Shown here piece after piece: positions 23,091 through 31,864 of a stretch of 32,681 bases of DNA. Position 1 is the first letter of the stretch. Every line of letters begins with the position of its first letter. The position numbers and the translations under genes are program-made. The stretch comes from Leptolyngbyaceae cyanobacterium SM1_4_3 (GTDB lineage Bacteria > Cyanobacteriota > Cyanobacteriia > Elainellales > Elainellaceae): assembly GCA_012031415.1 (NCBI GenBank), contig JAAUTN010000038.1, positions 1 to 32,681 of the forward strand, in the 5' to 3' direction. Under the pieces are notes generated by a model. The model saw only the letters and a program-made list of their open reading frames with translations. It had not been told where the DNA came from and did not search any database.

Positions 23091-24959
23091 TCAGAACTTA
23101 GACGCAACCGTGCAGCCAGCATTCGCCTGTGAATCAGACTGGGGGGGTACCAGCCCAACCACATGGGGCACGGGACGAGGCGTATAGCCTACCAGTGACT
23201 CACCCCGGTAAGCCAGGGAAGTGCTTGCTCCAGAATCCAGCATGACGGCATCCTGAAGACCAGACTGATACAGCATTTCGCCCAACGAAATGGAATCAAC
23301 GTAGTCAGTGGATACGCCAATGACAGGCTGTCCGTCCTGGTTGATGCCCCAGAAAGCCCGGTGTCGTCGGGCATCGAAATCAAACAGACTACCAAAGGTG
23401 CTGGCAGGCTGAGGTTGTCCATCTTTGACCAGCCACGCCGCTGCCACAAAAGCATCGGTGACATCTGCCATTTCAGCCTGAACTCCTTCCAGGGTGTTGT
23501 GTTTGTCCGCATCAAAGGGAACGAACCGTACCTGATTTGAACTAATCAGCACAAGCGGTCGCCCGTTTAGCAGAGGATTCTCGCTAGGGTTTCCAGGAAC
23601 GAAAACTCCCTCACTCTGGCTCAAGACCGGCCCGACCATCACGTTTGAGTCGAGGTATTTGAGCGAGAAGAAGCCTCCATCGACAGCCGCCGCAACTTCG
23701 CTGTCGGCAATGATTTCCTCAACCTGATAGCGGCTATCTGCATGAATCGTGACAGGCTTGCCGCCCGAAATCAGAATCAGCGGCACATCATCGTAGGTGA
23801 CTTCATTCATCTGGATGGGAGCGTTAAAGTCAAAGGCAGCGCCCCATCTTCTAGGTGAAGGGCCACCCCAGGCATCCGCAATCACTTCTTCGATTTGAGA
23901 TTGCCCAATCCGATCGATCGCCAGCAGATTAGTAGATTCTCCTGCCATCAGGTTTTCAGCATCGTTCATCGTTAAAGCCGCTTCAAATCCGGCTTTGCGA
24001 ACCTCCCCAGCGACCCGCGCATCGTACTTGCCTTCGGGGTAGGTGAAATAGCGGATCGGGATGCCCAACTGTTCCTGTAGAATTTGGCGAGACTCAACGA
24101 TTTCCTGGGTCAACGTCTCATCGGACAGGTCGCGCAGGTCAGATGGATGCATGACGCTGTGAGCGGCGATCGTCACTAGCGGGTCTGCGGCCATTTCCTT
24201 GAGCTGCTCCCAGGTTAAACCAGGTCTGCCGTGATCCCGACTGACCTTATACGTATAGATGGAGAATAAACCGGGATAGCCGTATTCTCTCAGCAACGGC
24301 AGGACGTGATCATAGTGACCCTTATAGCCGTCATCAAAGGTTAGCAGAACGGGCTTTTCAGGCAGCGGCAAGCCTGTTCGCAGGTGCGCTACCAGTTGAT
24401 CCATGCTGACGGGCGTTAAGCCATTCTCTTTGATTAACTCCAGGTGTTCTCGAAATTCCTCTGGAGTGACATCAAAAAACACCTCTTTTTCAGGCAGAAT
24501 GTCGTGATACATCAGGATCGGCACTCTGGCTAACCGGGCACGCTGATGAATTTCAGGCCAAGCCGTAGGGGTCAGTTGTGCGGCTAATTGAGGTCCAACG
24601 CTCTGCAAAATTGCGCCCAAGCCACTTTCCGGTTCCTCAATCCAGGTTGCAGCCTGCATCAGATTTTGGGTTACATCACTAATTTGCAGGGCAGAGCGGT
24701 CATGTGGAAGCGAACAGGCTTGTTTGGGCAGTTCGGTTTCACCTTCAAGGGTTTCGCCGTCCAGGGTCGTGTTGGGGAGTTGGGCGATGCGAAGCAGTTC
24801 CCCTTTTGGGGTAATCCCCCCCTGCGAGAGCATCGCGGCAGAGGACGGAACCGCTAGAGGCGTGAAACAACTAACCGCGAGGCTAAAGATCAGGCTGCGA
24901 TTCAGGAACTTAATCGTTTTGCAGCGGTGCAACAGAGAATCCCGATCAATCGGCATCAT
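23091..24959 (-). CDS. secreted polysaccharide deacetylase fused to a phosphodiester-glycosidase-like (DUF2233) domain
   Basis: 622 residues. A signal peptide (about 16-42, basic then SLIFSLAVSCFTPLAVPSSAA) sends it across the inner membrane. The NodB domain (about 146-345) keeps TFDDGY (207-212), the metal pair H267 and H271 (AAHSVMHPS) and FTYPEGKYD (305-313), so it should remove acetyl groups from peptidoglycan or exopolysaccharide. The C-terminal half (about 385-610: ADSEVAAAVDGGFFSL, WGINQDGQPVIGVS, DAVMLDSGASTSLAYRG) matches NAGPA/DUF2233 domains, which cleave sugar phosphodiesters. Having both in one chain is notable. MM at 24959/24956 gives two possible starts. Confidence 0.85.
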   Translation of the reverse strand: MMPIDRDSLLHRCKTIKFLNRSLIFSLAVSCFTPLAVPSSAAMLSQGGITPKGELLRIAQLPNTTLDGETLEGETELPKQACSLPHDRSALQISDVTQNLMQAATWIEEPESGLGAILQSVGPQLAAQLTPTAWPEIHQRARLARVPILMYHDILPEKEVFFDVTPEEFREHLELIKENGLTPVSMDQLVAHLRTGLPLPEKPVLLTFDDGYKGHYDHVLPLLREYGYPGLFSIYTYKVSRDHGRPGLTWEQLKEMAADPLVTIAAHSVMHPSDLRDLSDETLTQEIVESRQILQEQLGIPIRYFTYPEGKYDARVAGEVRKAGFEAALTMNDAENLMAGESTNLLAIDRIGQSQIEEVIADAWGGPSPRRWGAAFDFNAPIQMNEVTYDDVPLILISGGKPVTIHADSRYQVEEIIADSEVAAAVDGGFFSLKYLDSNVMVGPVLSQSEGVFVPGNPSENPLLNGRPLVLISSNQVRFVPFDADKHNTLEGVQAEMADVTDAFVAAAWLVKDGQPQPASTFGSLFDFDARRHRAFWGINQDGQPVIGVSTDYVDSISLGEMLYQSGLQDAVMLDSGASTSLAYRGESLVGYTPRPVPHVVGLVPPQSDSQANAGCTVASKF

Positions 24960-25404
24960 ACGAGTCTTAGAGATCTACGGGTATCGTTGTTAGGTTTAAC
25001 CGATTTTCTGAACTTTCTCAGGTTTTGTAGGTGACACTGACCCAAGAAATTAGAAACTTTATAGAACTTACGTCAGAATACAGCAGATTCGGGATAGGAA
25101 TTAGGGTCTGCTTTCTAAATATTTCAAAGTTATAGCTGTACTCAGCCAGGTTAAGACATAGACAGTTTGGTGGTGCGGCGGAGCCGCACCACCAAACTGT
25201 CCTAATCAATATGGCTACCGCTATATTTCTTTATTGGGCGACTTGCTCTCTTACTCAAGGGATGGCATGAGCAGATTTTAAACCGATCGTCTCAACCCTC
25301 AAGTCGTCCTGCGACTGAGGGCTTAGTTGCAAAAAATATATGGCTTACAATCTATGCTCTAAAATTCCAGTAAATTCTAATGAAGTCAGAGAGGTCATGA
25401 CATT
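24960..25404. other. intergenic region with two hairpins
   Basis: This 445-bp region separates divergent genes and holds no ORF I believe. It contains the 19-bp-arm palindrome at 25161-25201 and a smaller hairpin at 25296-25321 (CCCTC-A-AGTCG / CGACT-GAGGG). GAGAGG at about 25389-25394 is the ribosome-binding site of the VOC gene. The stretch around 25330-25380 is AT-rich and probably carries that gene's promoter. Confidence 0.5.
25161..25201. repeat. perfect 41-bp palindrome, 19-bp arms
   Basis: GACAGTTTGGTGGTGCGGC at 25161-25179 is followed by a 3-nt loop and its exact complement at 25183-25201. Perfect arms indicate recent arrival or selection. There is no T run, and it lies inside a divergent intergenic region, so a terminator role is unlikely. 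It is probably a mobile palindromic repeat. Confidence 0.8.
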
Positions 25405-25779
25405 ATGCGCCCGACAGTTTACTATTTTGAGATTCCGGTCAATGACCTAGAGCGTGCAATCACATTCTACGGTGCGGTTTTTGGTTGTGAGTTTGATCGC
25501 GCTGATGTTGACGGCAACCAAATGGCTAACTTTCCGCCATTGGAGGGAGGAACTGGTGCATCTGGAGCTTTGGCTAAAGGGGATAGCTATGTTCCAGGCA
25601 CACAAGGGGTTCGAGTTTACTTTGACACTGACAACATAGATGAAACGCTTGCTAATGCGGTAGCTGCGGGCGGGAAAGTGTTGTATCCCAAAACATCCAT
25701 TGGCGAACTGGGCTGGGTCGCTGAGTTTGAAGATAGTGAAGGCAATTGCATTGCTCTAAGCCAACCGTTATCAGATTGA
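25405..25779 (+). CDS. VOC/glyoxalase-superfamily protein
   Basis: 124 residues forming one VOC module pair: YYFEIPVNDLERAITFYGAVFGCEF at the N-terminus and VRVYFDTDNIDETLANAVAAGG ... AEFEDSEGNCIALSQP at the C-terminus. The family includes glyoxalase I, dioxygenases and resistance proteins; this short one (YCII/PhnB-like) is unassigned. The likely metal position near the end is E in FEDSEGN. The start has GAGAGG upstream. It is monocistronic and is followed by a repeat copy carrying a MITE. Confidence 0.85.
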   Translation: MRPTVYYFEIPVNDLERAITFYGAVFGCEFDRADVDGNQMANFPPLEGGTGASGALAKGDSYVPGTQGVRVYFDTDNIDETLANAVAAGGKVLYPKTSIGELGWVAEFEDSEGNCIALSQPLSD

Positions 25780-25812
25780 GGGAAGACGCATCATTCTTCC
25801 CGTAACTGTGAA

Positions 25813-26084
25813 GCCCGATGACCCGCCCTAGAATCAATTCCGGGCTAACAGCTTAAGTCAGCTGAAACTGACTCAAACGCCAACCGGGAGACTGTTCCAA
25901 CTCGTTTTAAGGATCATGGATTAAATAAAACCTAATATTTTTGGAAGTGCCGCGCACCGCGCGGCACTTCCCAAAAAATATTACAGGTTAACTAATTCAC
26001 GACCCTAACGAGTTTTAGCTTTGAACCTGAGATTGATCTCAAGGCTCTAGTGCAATGCTCTCTGTCTCTGGTGCAAGATCTCAG
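25813..26084 (-). repeat. 174-bp dispersed repeat, copy interrupted by a MITE
   Basis: This is the reverse-complement counterpart of 6982-7155. Flanks match from GCCCGATGACC at 25813 and end at 26084 (complement CTGAGATCTTGCACCAG). It is split by a 95-bp insert with a 3-bp duplication (25911-26008). Its position directly after the trpG stop (26090) means it may also influence that operon's 3' end. Confidence 0.9.
25911..26005. mobile_element. 95-bp palindromic MITE with TAA target-site duplication
   Basis: The insert starts GGATCATGGATTAAATAAAA and ends TTAACTAATTCACGACCC. Its two halves are imperfect inverted repeats for the whole length and become nearly perfect at the centre (GGAAGTGCCGCGC / GCGCGGCACTTCC). 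TAA flanks it at 25908-25910 and 26006-26008. Removing the element and one TAA restores the uninterrupted repeat seen at 6982-7155 exactly in length. It is too short to code for anything and would depend on a transposase elsewhere. Confidence 0.85.
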
Positions 26085-26089
26085 ACATT

Positions 26090-26683
26090 CTACTTTTCAA
26101 GATCCATCAAAAAGTTTTTCAATAGCTGCTTTCCCGAATCGGTAAGAATGCTCTCTGGATGAAACTGCACGCCTTGAATGTGAGGATAGTCTCGGTGACG
26201 CACGCCCATGATCGTGCCATCTTCTACCCAGGCTGTCACTTCTAGCTCGTCGGGGCAGGTTTGAGCATCGATGACGAGGCTATGATAGCGAGTTGCCGTA
26301 AATGGATTGGCTAACCCTTTGAACACGCCTATGCCTTTGTGCTGCACAGGCGAAGTTTTGCCGTGCATGAGTTCTGGAGCGGCAGTAATCTTGCCGCCAA
26401 ACACCTGACCAATTCCCTGATGTCCCAGACACACGCCTAGAATGGGTGTCTCAGTCCCCAATTCTTTAATCAGGGCAGGAGAAATTCCGGCATCTTCAGG
26501 GCGACCTGGACCAGGGGAAATCACGATCGCGTCAGGCTGCAACTGCCGGATCTGCTCCAGGCTAATCTGGTCATTGCGATAAACCTGAATATCTGCTGCG
26601 ACAGGCAACTCAGCCCCTAATTCACCCAGGTATTGCACCAGGTTGTAGGTAAAACTGTCGTAATTATCGATAACGAGAATCAT
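26090..26683 (-). CDS. trpG: anthranilate/aminodeoxychorismate synthase glutaminase subunit
   Basis: 197 residues, a class I glutamine amidotransferase. The nucleophile is C85 in GVCLGHQ, and the His-Glu pair is in VQFHPES near residues 172-177. The N-terminus [20 protein letters not shown] and [11 protein letters not shown] are diagnostic of TrpG/PabA. It supplies ammonia from glutamine to TrpE for tryptophan, and in many bacteria also to PabB for folate. The partner subunit is not in the window. It is the last gene on the strand of the prfB-ybeY-dgkA run, separated from dgkA by two repeat copies. Confidence 0.93.
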   Translation of the reverse strand: MILVIDNYDSFTYNLVQYLGELGAELPVAADIQVYRNDQISLEQIRQLQPDAIVISPGPGRPEDAGISPALIKELGTETPILGVCLGHQGIGQVFGGKITAAPELMHGKTSPVQHKGIGVFKGLANPFTATRYHSLVIDAQTCPDELEVTAWVEDGTIMGVRHRDYPHIQGVQFHPESILTDSGKQLLKNFLMDLEK

Positions 26684-26780
26684 AGTGAGTCAATGACGAG
26701 TAATTTAAACAGGATTAAAAATTTCTGCTGATTACTTCGGAAGAATTTACAGCACCGTAGTAGCGCAGCAAGTCTAAAGT

Positions 26781-26870
26781 GTTGGGCTGCGCTCTGCTCC
26801 ACCCAACCTACGGGTCTGTGTCAACATTTACTTGCTTTGTTGGGTTTCGCAAAGCTCCACCCAACCTACA
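26781..26870. repeat. two tandem copies of the GTAGGTTGGGT-type repeat
   Basis: GTTGGGCTGCGCTCTGCTCC ... ACCTACGGG (26781-26813) and GTTGGGTTTCGCAAAGCTCC ... AACCTAC (26839-26869) are in one orientation, 27 bp apart. They are the same family as 188-220 and 343-375. They lie between dgkA and trpG. Confidence 0.75.
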
Positions 26871-26900
26871 AAGACGGCTACTGTTGTTGCTCTTGCTGGG

Positions 26901-27365
26901 TTAGGAGTGCTGAGCCAGAGTTGTTTGAATTAACGCTAGCAGGGGCGGCAGCAACAAAGAGCCTGCAACCAGCAGCGATGCCATTGCAGAAACCAGAACG
27001 GCTCCAGCAGCGCAGTCTTTAGCGATTCTGGCTAGATCGTGATAGTTTTGCTTGACGGTCAGGTCAACCACCGATTCGATCGCTGTATTGAGCAATTCCA
27101 TCGTCAGGACAGCCCCGGTAGTTAGCCCAATGATGGCGATTTCAACGGCGCTGAGCTTGAGGAAAATGCTGAGAGCGATCGCCACCAGTCCCACAAAGAG
27201 ATGAATCCGAAAGTTGCGCTGCGTTTGAAACGCATAGCTCAGCCCCGCCCAAGCATACTTAAAGCTGACCACCAGACTAGACGCAATTTGCCAGGAGAGT
27301 TCGCGGTTTGGCTTGACCAGCTTGGGAGCGTGAGGCGGTGTCTCGGTTGATAGTTCTTGGGACAT
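26901..27365 (-). CDS. dgkA: diacylglycerol kinase / undecaprenol kinase (DgkA family)
   Basis: 154 residues from ATG 27365; the frame is open further up to 27431, but that extension is not DgkA-like. Three membrane helices (about 49-66, 73-92 and 122-145) surround the family motif MELLNTAIESVVDL, with VKQNYHDLARIAKDCAAGAVL after it; the Glu residues and Asn are catalytic or metal-binding. It phosphorylates lipid alcohols at the inner membrane, recycling diacylglycerol or undecaprenol. The N-terminal 25 residues are Pro/Thr-rich. It lies downstream of ybeY on the same strand, an arrangement common in bacteria. Confidence 0.9.
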   Translation of the reverse strand: MSQELSTETPPHAPKLVKPNRELSWQIASSLVVSFKYAWAGLSYAFQTQRNFRIHLFVGLVAIALSIFLKLSAVEIAIIGLTTGAVLTMELLNTAIESVVDLTVKQNYHDLARIAKDCAAGAVLVSAMASLLVAGSLLLPPLLALIQTTLAQHS

Positions 27366-27531
27366 AGGCAGAAAAGTTAAGGGAAATATAGTGGTCGAAG
27401 GCAGACCCGTTGTCAAAGCAGATCTGCTCAATTTTAGACCCTACACAGACCTGTGCTGTAGGATGCTGTACTATCCTGTGCCAGTTTCTAAGGCGATAAG
27501 TGAACCTATGTTACAGCTTACTCAGCCCAGA

Positions 27532-28113
27532 TTAAGTTTTTTCTGTCAAATATTGGGTGCTAAGACCCACCGATCGCAGCAGAGTTTCCTGCATAGACAG
27601 CATAGCCATCAGGCTGCTGTCATCTGGATGATCCCAACCCAGCAAGTGCAGCAGCCCGTGCGCTGATAGCCAGGCTAGCTCTTGTTGCAAGGAATGTCCT
27701 TCTTGTTGAGCTTGCGATCGCGCCGTTTCAACCGAGATTACAATGTCTCCCAAATACAGCGGTATTTCTACCTCATGGTCAACGAAGGGAGCTTCTACTT
27801 CCAGCGCTGCAAACGCCAGTACGTCTGTCGGCTGATCTTTCTGGCGATATTGGGCATTGAGTGACTGAATCTCGGCATCGTCGGTCAGCCGCAGACACAG
27901 TTCATAAGCACCTGTAACGGTAAGCTCTGGTTGCAGATGCTCTAACCAACAGCTAAACCAACTTTGCCAGGTTTCATCCGAAATCGGTGACTCTGAAGCT
28001 GGTTCAGACTCAAAATAAATATCCTGAATGCTAACTTCTACCTGCACAGGTTGATTGGCTATCACGATGAAATCGAGTTTTCTTAAAGAAATAGCGTAAA
28101 AACTAAGCTCCAC
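27532..28113 (-). CDS. ybeY: endoribonuclease YbeY (rRNA maturation)
   Basis: 193 residues as an open frame from GTG 28113. The zinc site HGLLHLLGWDH and the domain start YELCLRLTDDAEIQSLNAQYRQKDQPTDVLAF are diagnostic of YbeY, a single-strand endoribonuclease for 16S rRNA 3' maturation and ribosome quality control. The first 16 residues are not family-like, and an AGATCTGCGACTTC palindrome ends 2 nt before GTG 28113. A GTG at 28065 (giving IANQPVQVEVSIQD) is therefore the more likely start. Neither has a good ribosome-binding site. It is flanked by the DUF3285 gene and dgkA in the same direction. Confidence 0.88.
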   Translation of the reverse strand: MELSFYAISLRKLDFIVIANQPVQVEVSIQDIYFESEPASESPISDETWQSWFSCWLEHLQPELTVTGAYELCLRLTDDAEIQSLNAQYRQKDQPTDVLAFAALEVEAPFVDHEVEIPLYLGDIVISVETARSQAQQEGHSLQQELAWLSAHGLLHLLGWDHPDDSSLMAMLSMQETLLRSVGLSTQYLTEKT

Positions 28114-28115
28114 TC

Positions 28116-28148
28116 AGATCTGCGACTTCTTAGAGAAGTCGCAGATCT
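28116..28148. repeat. AGATCTGCGACTTCT palindromic repeat upstream of ybeY
   Basis: Perfect 15-bp arms (28116-28130 and 28134-28148) enclose a 3-nt loop. It is the same family as 693-739. It fills almost the whole gap between the DUF3285 stop (28159) and the first possible ybeY start, so transcripts of the operon must carry this hairpin. Confidence 0.85.
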
Positions 28149-28158
28149 AGGCCACGTT

Positions 28159-28395
28159 TCAGCGGGTCAGGTAGGACAAGCCCACCAGCACAACCAGCAG
28201 CCCCACTGTCGTCAAGGCAAAGTGAAATAGGGATGTGCCGCGCTTTCTAACCATGTTTCGCATGGCTAGCTTGACGTAGCTAGGTTTGGGTTCAGCAGGC
28301 GATGCAGCGGGTTCGGTTGGCTGCACGGTAGGCGTTTGTGTCTCGGCGATCGCCGGAGAACCTTGAGATTCTGGAATGGAAGGAGAATCGTTCAT
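28159..28395 (-). CDS. small cyanobacterial membrane protein (DUF3285-like)
   Basis: 78 residues. A disordered Pro/Thr/Ala/Glu-rich first half is followed by KLAMRNMVRKRGTSLFHF and one membrane helix, ALTTVGLLVVLVGLSYLTR, at the end. That C-terminal pattern is what I recall for DUF3285, a cyanobacterial family of unknown function. The start lies 2 bp after the stop of prfB, so it is surely in the same transcript. Orientation is probably N-terminus in the cytoplasm, by the basic residues before the helix. Confidence 0.82.
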   Translation of the reverse strand: MNDSPSIPESQGSPAIAETQTPTVQPTEPAASPAEPKPSYVKLAMRNMVRKRGTSLFHFALTTVGLLVVLVGLSYLTR

Positions 28396-28397
28396 AA

Positions 28398-29523
28398 CTA
28401 CACTGTACTTTCCTGCAACATTTGGTTTTCCTGACGCAAACAGGTTTCAATGAAGGGGTCAAGGTCGCCGTCCATCACATCGGCGATCGCGGTTGTCTCA
28501 GTGCCTGTCCGCAGATCCTTGACCATTTGATAGGGATGAAAGACATAGTTGCGAATCTGGTTGCCCCATGCAGCTTCTACCATGTCTCCACGAATGTCGG
28601 CGACTTCTTTAGCGCGTTGCTCTTGAGCGATAATCAGCAGCTTAGCTTTGAGAATCGCCATTGCTTTTTCTTTATTCTGAAGCTGCGATCGCTCCTGCGT
28701 ACAGCGCACCGCAATTCCGGTAGGCAAGTGAACAATTCGCACTGCCGTTTCTACCTTGTTGACGTTCTGACCGCCTTTGCCGCCCGCCCGCGAAGTCGTA
28801 ATCTCCAGATCCTTCTCAGGAATGTCTAATTGTACGGAGCTGTCGATAATTGGCATCACCTCCACCCCCGCAAAGCTGGTTTGCCGCTTACCGTTGGCAT
28901 TGAACGGCGAAATCCTCACCAGGCGGTGAGTTCCCTTTTCGACCTTTAAGTAGCCGTAGGCATAGCGCCCTTCAACTTCTAGCGTTACGGATTTGATGCC
29001 AGCTTCGTCTCCCTCGGAAAGCTCAGCCAGGTGAGCCTTGTAGCCATGCTTTTCTGCCCAGCGGGTGTACATTCGCAGCAACATCTCTGCCCAATCCTGA
29101 GCGTCTGTGCCGCCTGCGCCCGCATTGATGGTCAAAACTGCGCCTCGTTGATCATAGGGTCCAGCCAGCAATTGCTGAAGTTCCCACTGGTCTAGCTCTT
29201 GACTCAGGTGGGTTACAGTGTGCTGGGCTTCTTGCAATAATGCCTCATCTGTCTCTAGCTCCAGCAATTCTAAAACCGCTTTGGTATCGTCAAGGGCGGA
29301 CTTCCACTGCTGAAGCTGTTCTAGATGCGATTTGAGATCGTTTAACTCCTGTAGCGTTTTCTGTGCCTGCTCTTGGCTATCCCAGAATTCTGGCTGGGCC
29401 GCAACCTGCTCCAGGTCTTGAATTTTGGCAGTTAAAGCCGGAACGTCAAAGATAGTCCTGAGTTTTACCCAGGCGATCAGACAACACTTCTACGTCTCGC
29501 TTGATTTCTAAAGCCTCTATCAT
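28398..29523 (-). CDS. prfB: peptide chain release factor 2, programmed +1 frameshift
   Basis: RF2 reads UGA and UAA stops. It has the anticodon-mimic SPF (VRISPFNANG) and the catalytic GGQ (RAGGKGGQNVNKVETAVR). The 25-codon first frame (29523-29449: MIEALEIKRDVEVLSDRLGK, then TQDYL) ends at TGA 29448-29446. The slippery context is CTCAGGACTATCTTTGAC, that is an AGG Shine-Dalgarno-like triplet followed by CTT-TGA-C, the conserved RF2 site. Skipping the T at 29448 continues DVPALTAKIQDLEQVAAQPEFW, for 374 residues in total. RF2 thus autoregulates through its own UGA. Annotating only from 29267 would lose about 85 residues. Confidence 0.95.
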
Positions 29524-29668
29524 AAAATTCCTGAGAAATGAAATCCTTTCGCTGTGTGGCTTACAGCTTATTTTATCACAGGCTCACAGGTTGGCTTGGG
29601 AACCTGAATGATTCAGAGAAGTTGAGGTTGTGTTGGATACGGAGGCGGAACTGGGTGATGTTTAAATC

Positions 29669-31864
29669 ATGCTGTACGAATGGGTTAGCTCTGCACTGGG
29701 GCGCTTAGAATCCATAACACCCGCAAGATTCACCTTTTCGCCGAAAGAAATGTTACAGCCTACCTCAGTTGGACAACGGAATGGAATTTTTGAAGGTCGG
29801 GCGTTTACTCGACCAGCGGAAGGGGAGGTTGTGTCTTGCTCGATTTTAGTGGTAGGTGGCTCGACAGCGGCCTATTCAGCAGCGCTGGTTGCAGCCCGGA
29901 CTAACCTGGATGTGTGTTTAGTGCAACCCACTCAAATCGTGGGCGGACAGTTTACTACTCAAGCGTTGCCTGCATCGGATGATGGTGATTTACTGCGACA
30001 TCGAGCAACGACAACCTGTGTAGAGGGCGAACGGTTTGCCATCTCTAAGTTGCAGCGGCAGTTTCGGGTGAAGCAGCGATCGCTTCAACTCGTCAAAAGC
30101 AAGCACGTCGCCAATCCGGGGGGCGGTTGGGTGAGTCCGCTGTGTACAACTCCAGTAGTAGCTGCAACGGCGATGAACGGGGCGATCGCTCCCCATATCG
30201 CTCAGGGCAACCTGAAGCTCATTCCTTTAGCTGAACCGATTGAAGTTCTATTTGAGCAAAATCCAGGGCAGCGGCGACGAGTGACGGGTGTGGTGTTTGA
30301 AGATGTGCAAGATGGGCGTACCTTCACCGTTAAGGGACAGGTTGTAATCGAAGCAACCGATTTAGGCGACCTACTAGAACTGGGTGACATCGAATCGCGA
30401 ATTGGGCAAGAAGCTCGCAGCGAAACGGGAGAACAGCGGCTGCCAGAACACCCGCTACCCCGCTGTCAGCAGTCATTTACCTTTGGGGTTGTGGTTGAGC
30501 GAACGGCTCCAGGCAAAGGCGTACCGATGAGTGCCCCTACAGGCTATGGGGCGCAACGATGGCTCAATGCCCAGGAATTTCGCGGCAAATTTTGGGCTAA
30601 AAGCGGCGGCAATTGGGAACCTGAACCGCGTGATTTTTTTCACAGCTACGGCATTTTTCGCTATCGTCGCCTGCTGCGAATGGCAGAAGACGAAAAAACG
30701 GTCAGCCCTGGTGATGTTACTGTCCTTAACTGGGGACAGCACAAAGATGGACACAGTGGCCCAATGTGCTGTGGCAACGACTATCGGGTTGGGGTGCTGG
30801 TGGGAGTAAGCCGCGCAGAACGCAGACTTCACCTCCAGCAAGCTCGCGATCGCGCCCGTGCCTATGTTCATTTCCTTCAGACTAATGGCGTGAGGGATCT
30901 AAAACCGCGAGGAGACTTAACCTGGACAGCAGACGGCATTGCCCTGGAACCTTACATTCGAGAAGCGCGACGGGGTATTGCACTCACCACCATTCGCCAT
31001 GAGGATGTCGGTGAAATCTTTTTTCCTGGAGAAGCACGAGCCAAATGTTTTAATGACAGCGTTGGCATTGGTCAATATCATTACCTTGACCTGCACGGTA
31101 ATGAGGAAATTGGTCACGTTAGTCTTCCTGGTAGAAATGTTTATGCGCTGCCGTTTTCTTTGCCTGCTGGGGCACTGGTGCCAGTTAACGTAGACGGGCT
31201 GATTCTCTCTGCTAAAAGTATTGGCACGACTCACATCACTAACGCGGCTTATCGAATGCATCCGGTGGAATGGGCGATCGGGGAAGCTAGTGGCTACCTG
31301 GCGGCTCTATGCGTTTGGACGAATGCTCAGCCTCGCGATATTGTCACAAAGGAAGCAGCAACCCGGAAGCTTCAGGGATTGCTGACTCGCAATGGAATTC
31401 CGATCTTTTGGTTTGATGATGTTGCACACGATGATCCTGACTTTGAAGCAATTCAACTGCTTGCAGCGGCAGGCATTGTGCGAAGTGAGAACAAGGATAA
31501 TTTACACTTTCGCCCCGAAGGAACGGTGAGTCGAGCGGTGGTTGCCACTGCACTGGTGAAGCTGTTGGGGTTTGAGAAAGTATCTCCTGCTGTGCCCAGT
31601 TTTGCTGACTTGCCGACTCATCATTGGGCCTACACGAGTATTGAAACATTAGTGTCTAAGCAAATTGTTTCGGGTATGGGGAACAGGCGGTTTGCTCCTG
31701 ATCAGCCCATTACGCGACAGCAACTCTTTTTCTTGGTGAGTAAGGCAATGCCAGCGGTGAGCGATCGCACCTTCTCCACCACTCTAAAAGACCGTCAGCT
31801 TCTGCGCCGACGTGAACTATCTAGAGTATTGTATGGAGTACTCCGGGCAAAGCTAGGCATCTAG
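29669..31864 (+). CDS. FAD-dependent oxidoreductase fused to C-terminal SLH repeats
   Basis: 731 residues. Residues 57-80 form the FAD-binding beta-alpha-beta (SCSILVVGGSTAAYSAALVA); GGSTAA replaces the usual GxGxxG. VVIEATDLGDLLELGDIESR and SIGTTHITNAAYRMHPVEWAIGEASG match the FAD_oxidored (PF12831-like) group. Residues 581-635 and about 645-695 look like two S-layer-homology repeats (WFDDVAHDDPDFEAIQLLAA; SFADLPTHHWAYTSIETLVS, then GNRRFAPDQPITRQQL). SLH domains bind secondary cell-wall polymers, so a surface location is implied, yet the N-terminus shows no clear signal peptide. The substrate is unknown. Confidence 0.85.
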   Translation: MLYEWVSSALGRLESITPARFTFSPKEMLQPTSVGQRNGIFEGRAFTRPAEGEVVSCSILVVGGSTAAYSAALVAARTNLDVCLVQPTQIVGGQFTTQALPASDDGDLLRHRATTTCVEGERFAISKLQRQFRVKQRSLQLVKSKHVANPGGGWVSPLCTTPVVAATAMNGAIAPHIAQGNLKLIPLAEPIEVLFEQNPGQRRRVTGVVFEDVQDGRTFTVKGQVVIEATDLGDLLELGDIESRIGQEARSETGEQRLPEHPLPRCQQSFTFGVVVERTAPGKGVPMSAPTGYGAQRWLNAQEFRGKFWAKSGGNWEPEPRDFFHSYGIFRYRRLLRMAEDEKTVSPGDVTVLNWGQHKDGHSGPMCCGNDYRVGVLVGVSRAERRLHLQQARDRARAYVHFLQTNGVRDLKPRGDLTWTADGIALEPYIREARRGIALTTIRHEDVGEIFFPGEARAKCFNDSVGIGQYHYLDLHGNEEIGHVSLPGRNVYALPFSLPAGALVPVNVDGLILSAKSIGTTHITNAAYRMHPVEWAIGEASGYLAALCVWTNAQPRDIVTKEAATRKLQGLLTRNGIPIFWFDDVAHDDPDFEAIQLLAAAGIVRSENKDNLHFRPEGTVSRAVVATALVKLLGFEKVSPAVPSFADLPTHHWAYTSIETLVSKQIVSGMGNRRFAPDQPITRQQLFFLVSKAMPAVSDRTFSTTLKDRQLLRRRELSRVLYGVLRAKLGI

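Noticed and set aside
28398-29267. RF2 annotated from the internal ATG at 29267
   Set aside because: The upstream sequence encodes the conserved RF2 N-terminus joined by the programmed frameshift, so the gene starts at 29523.
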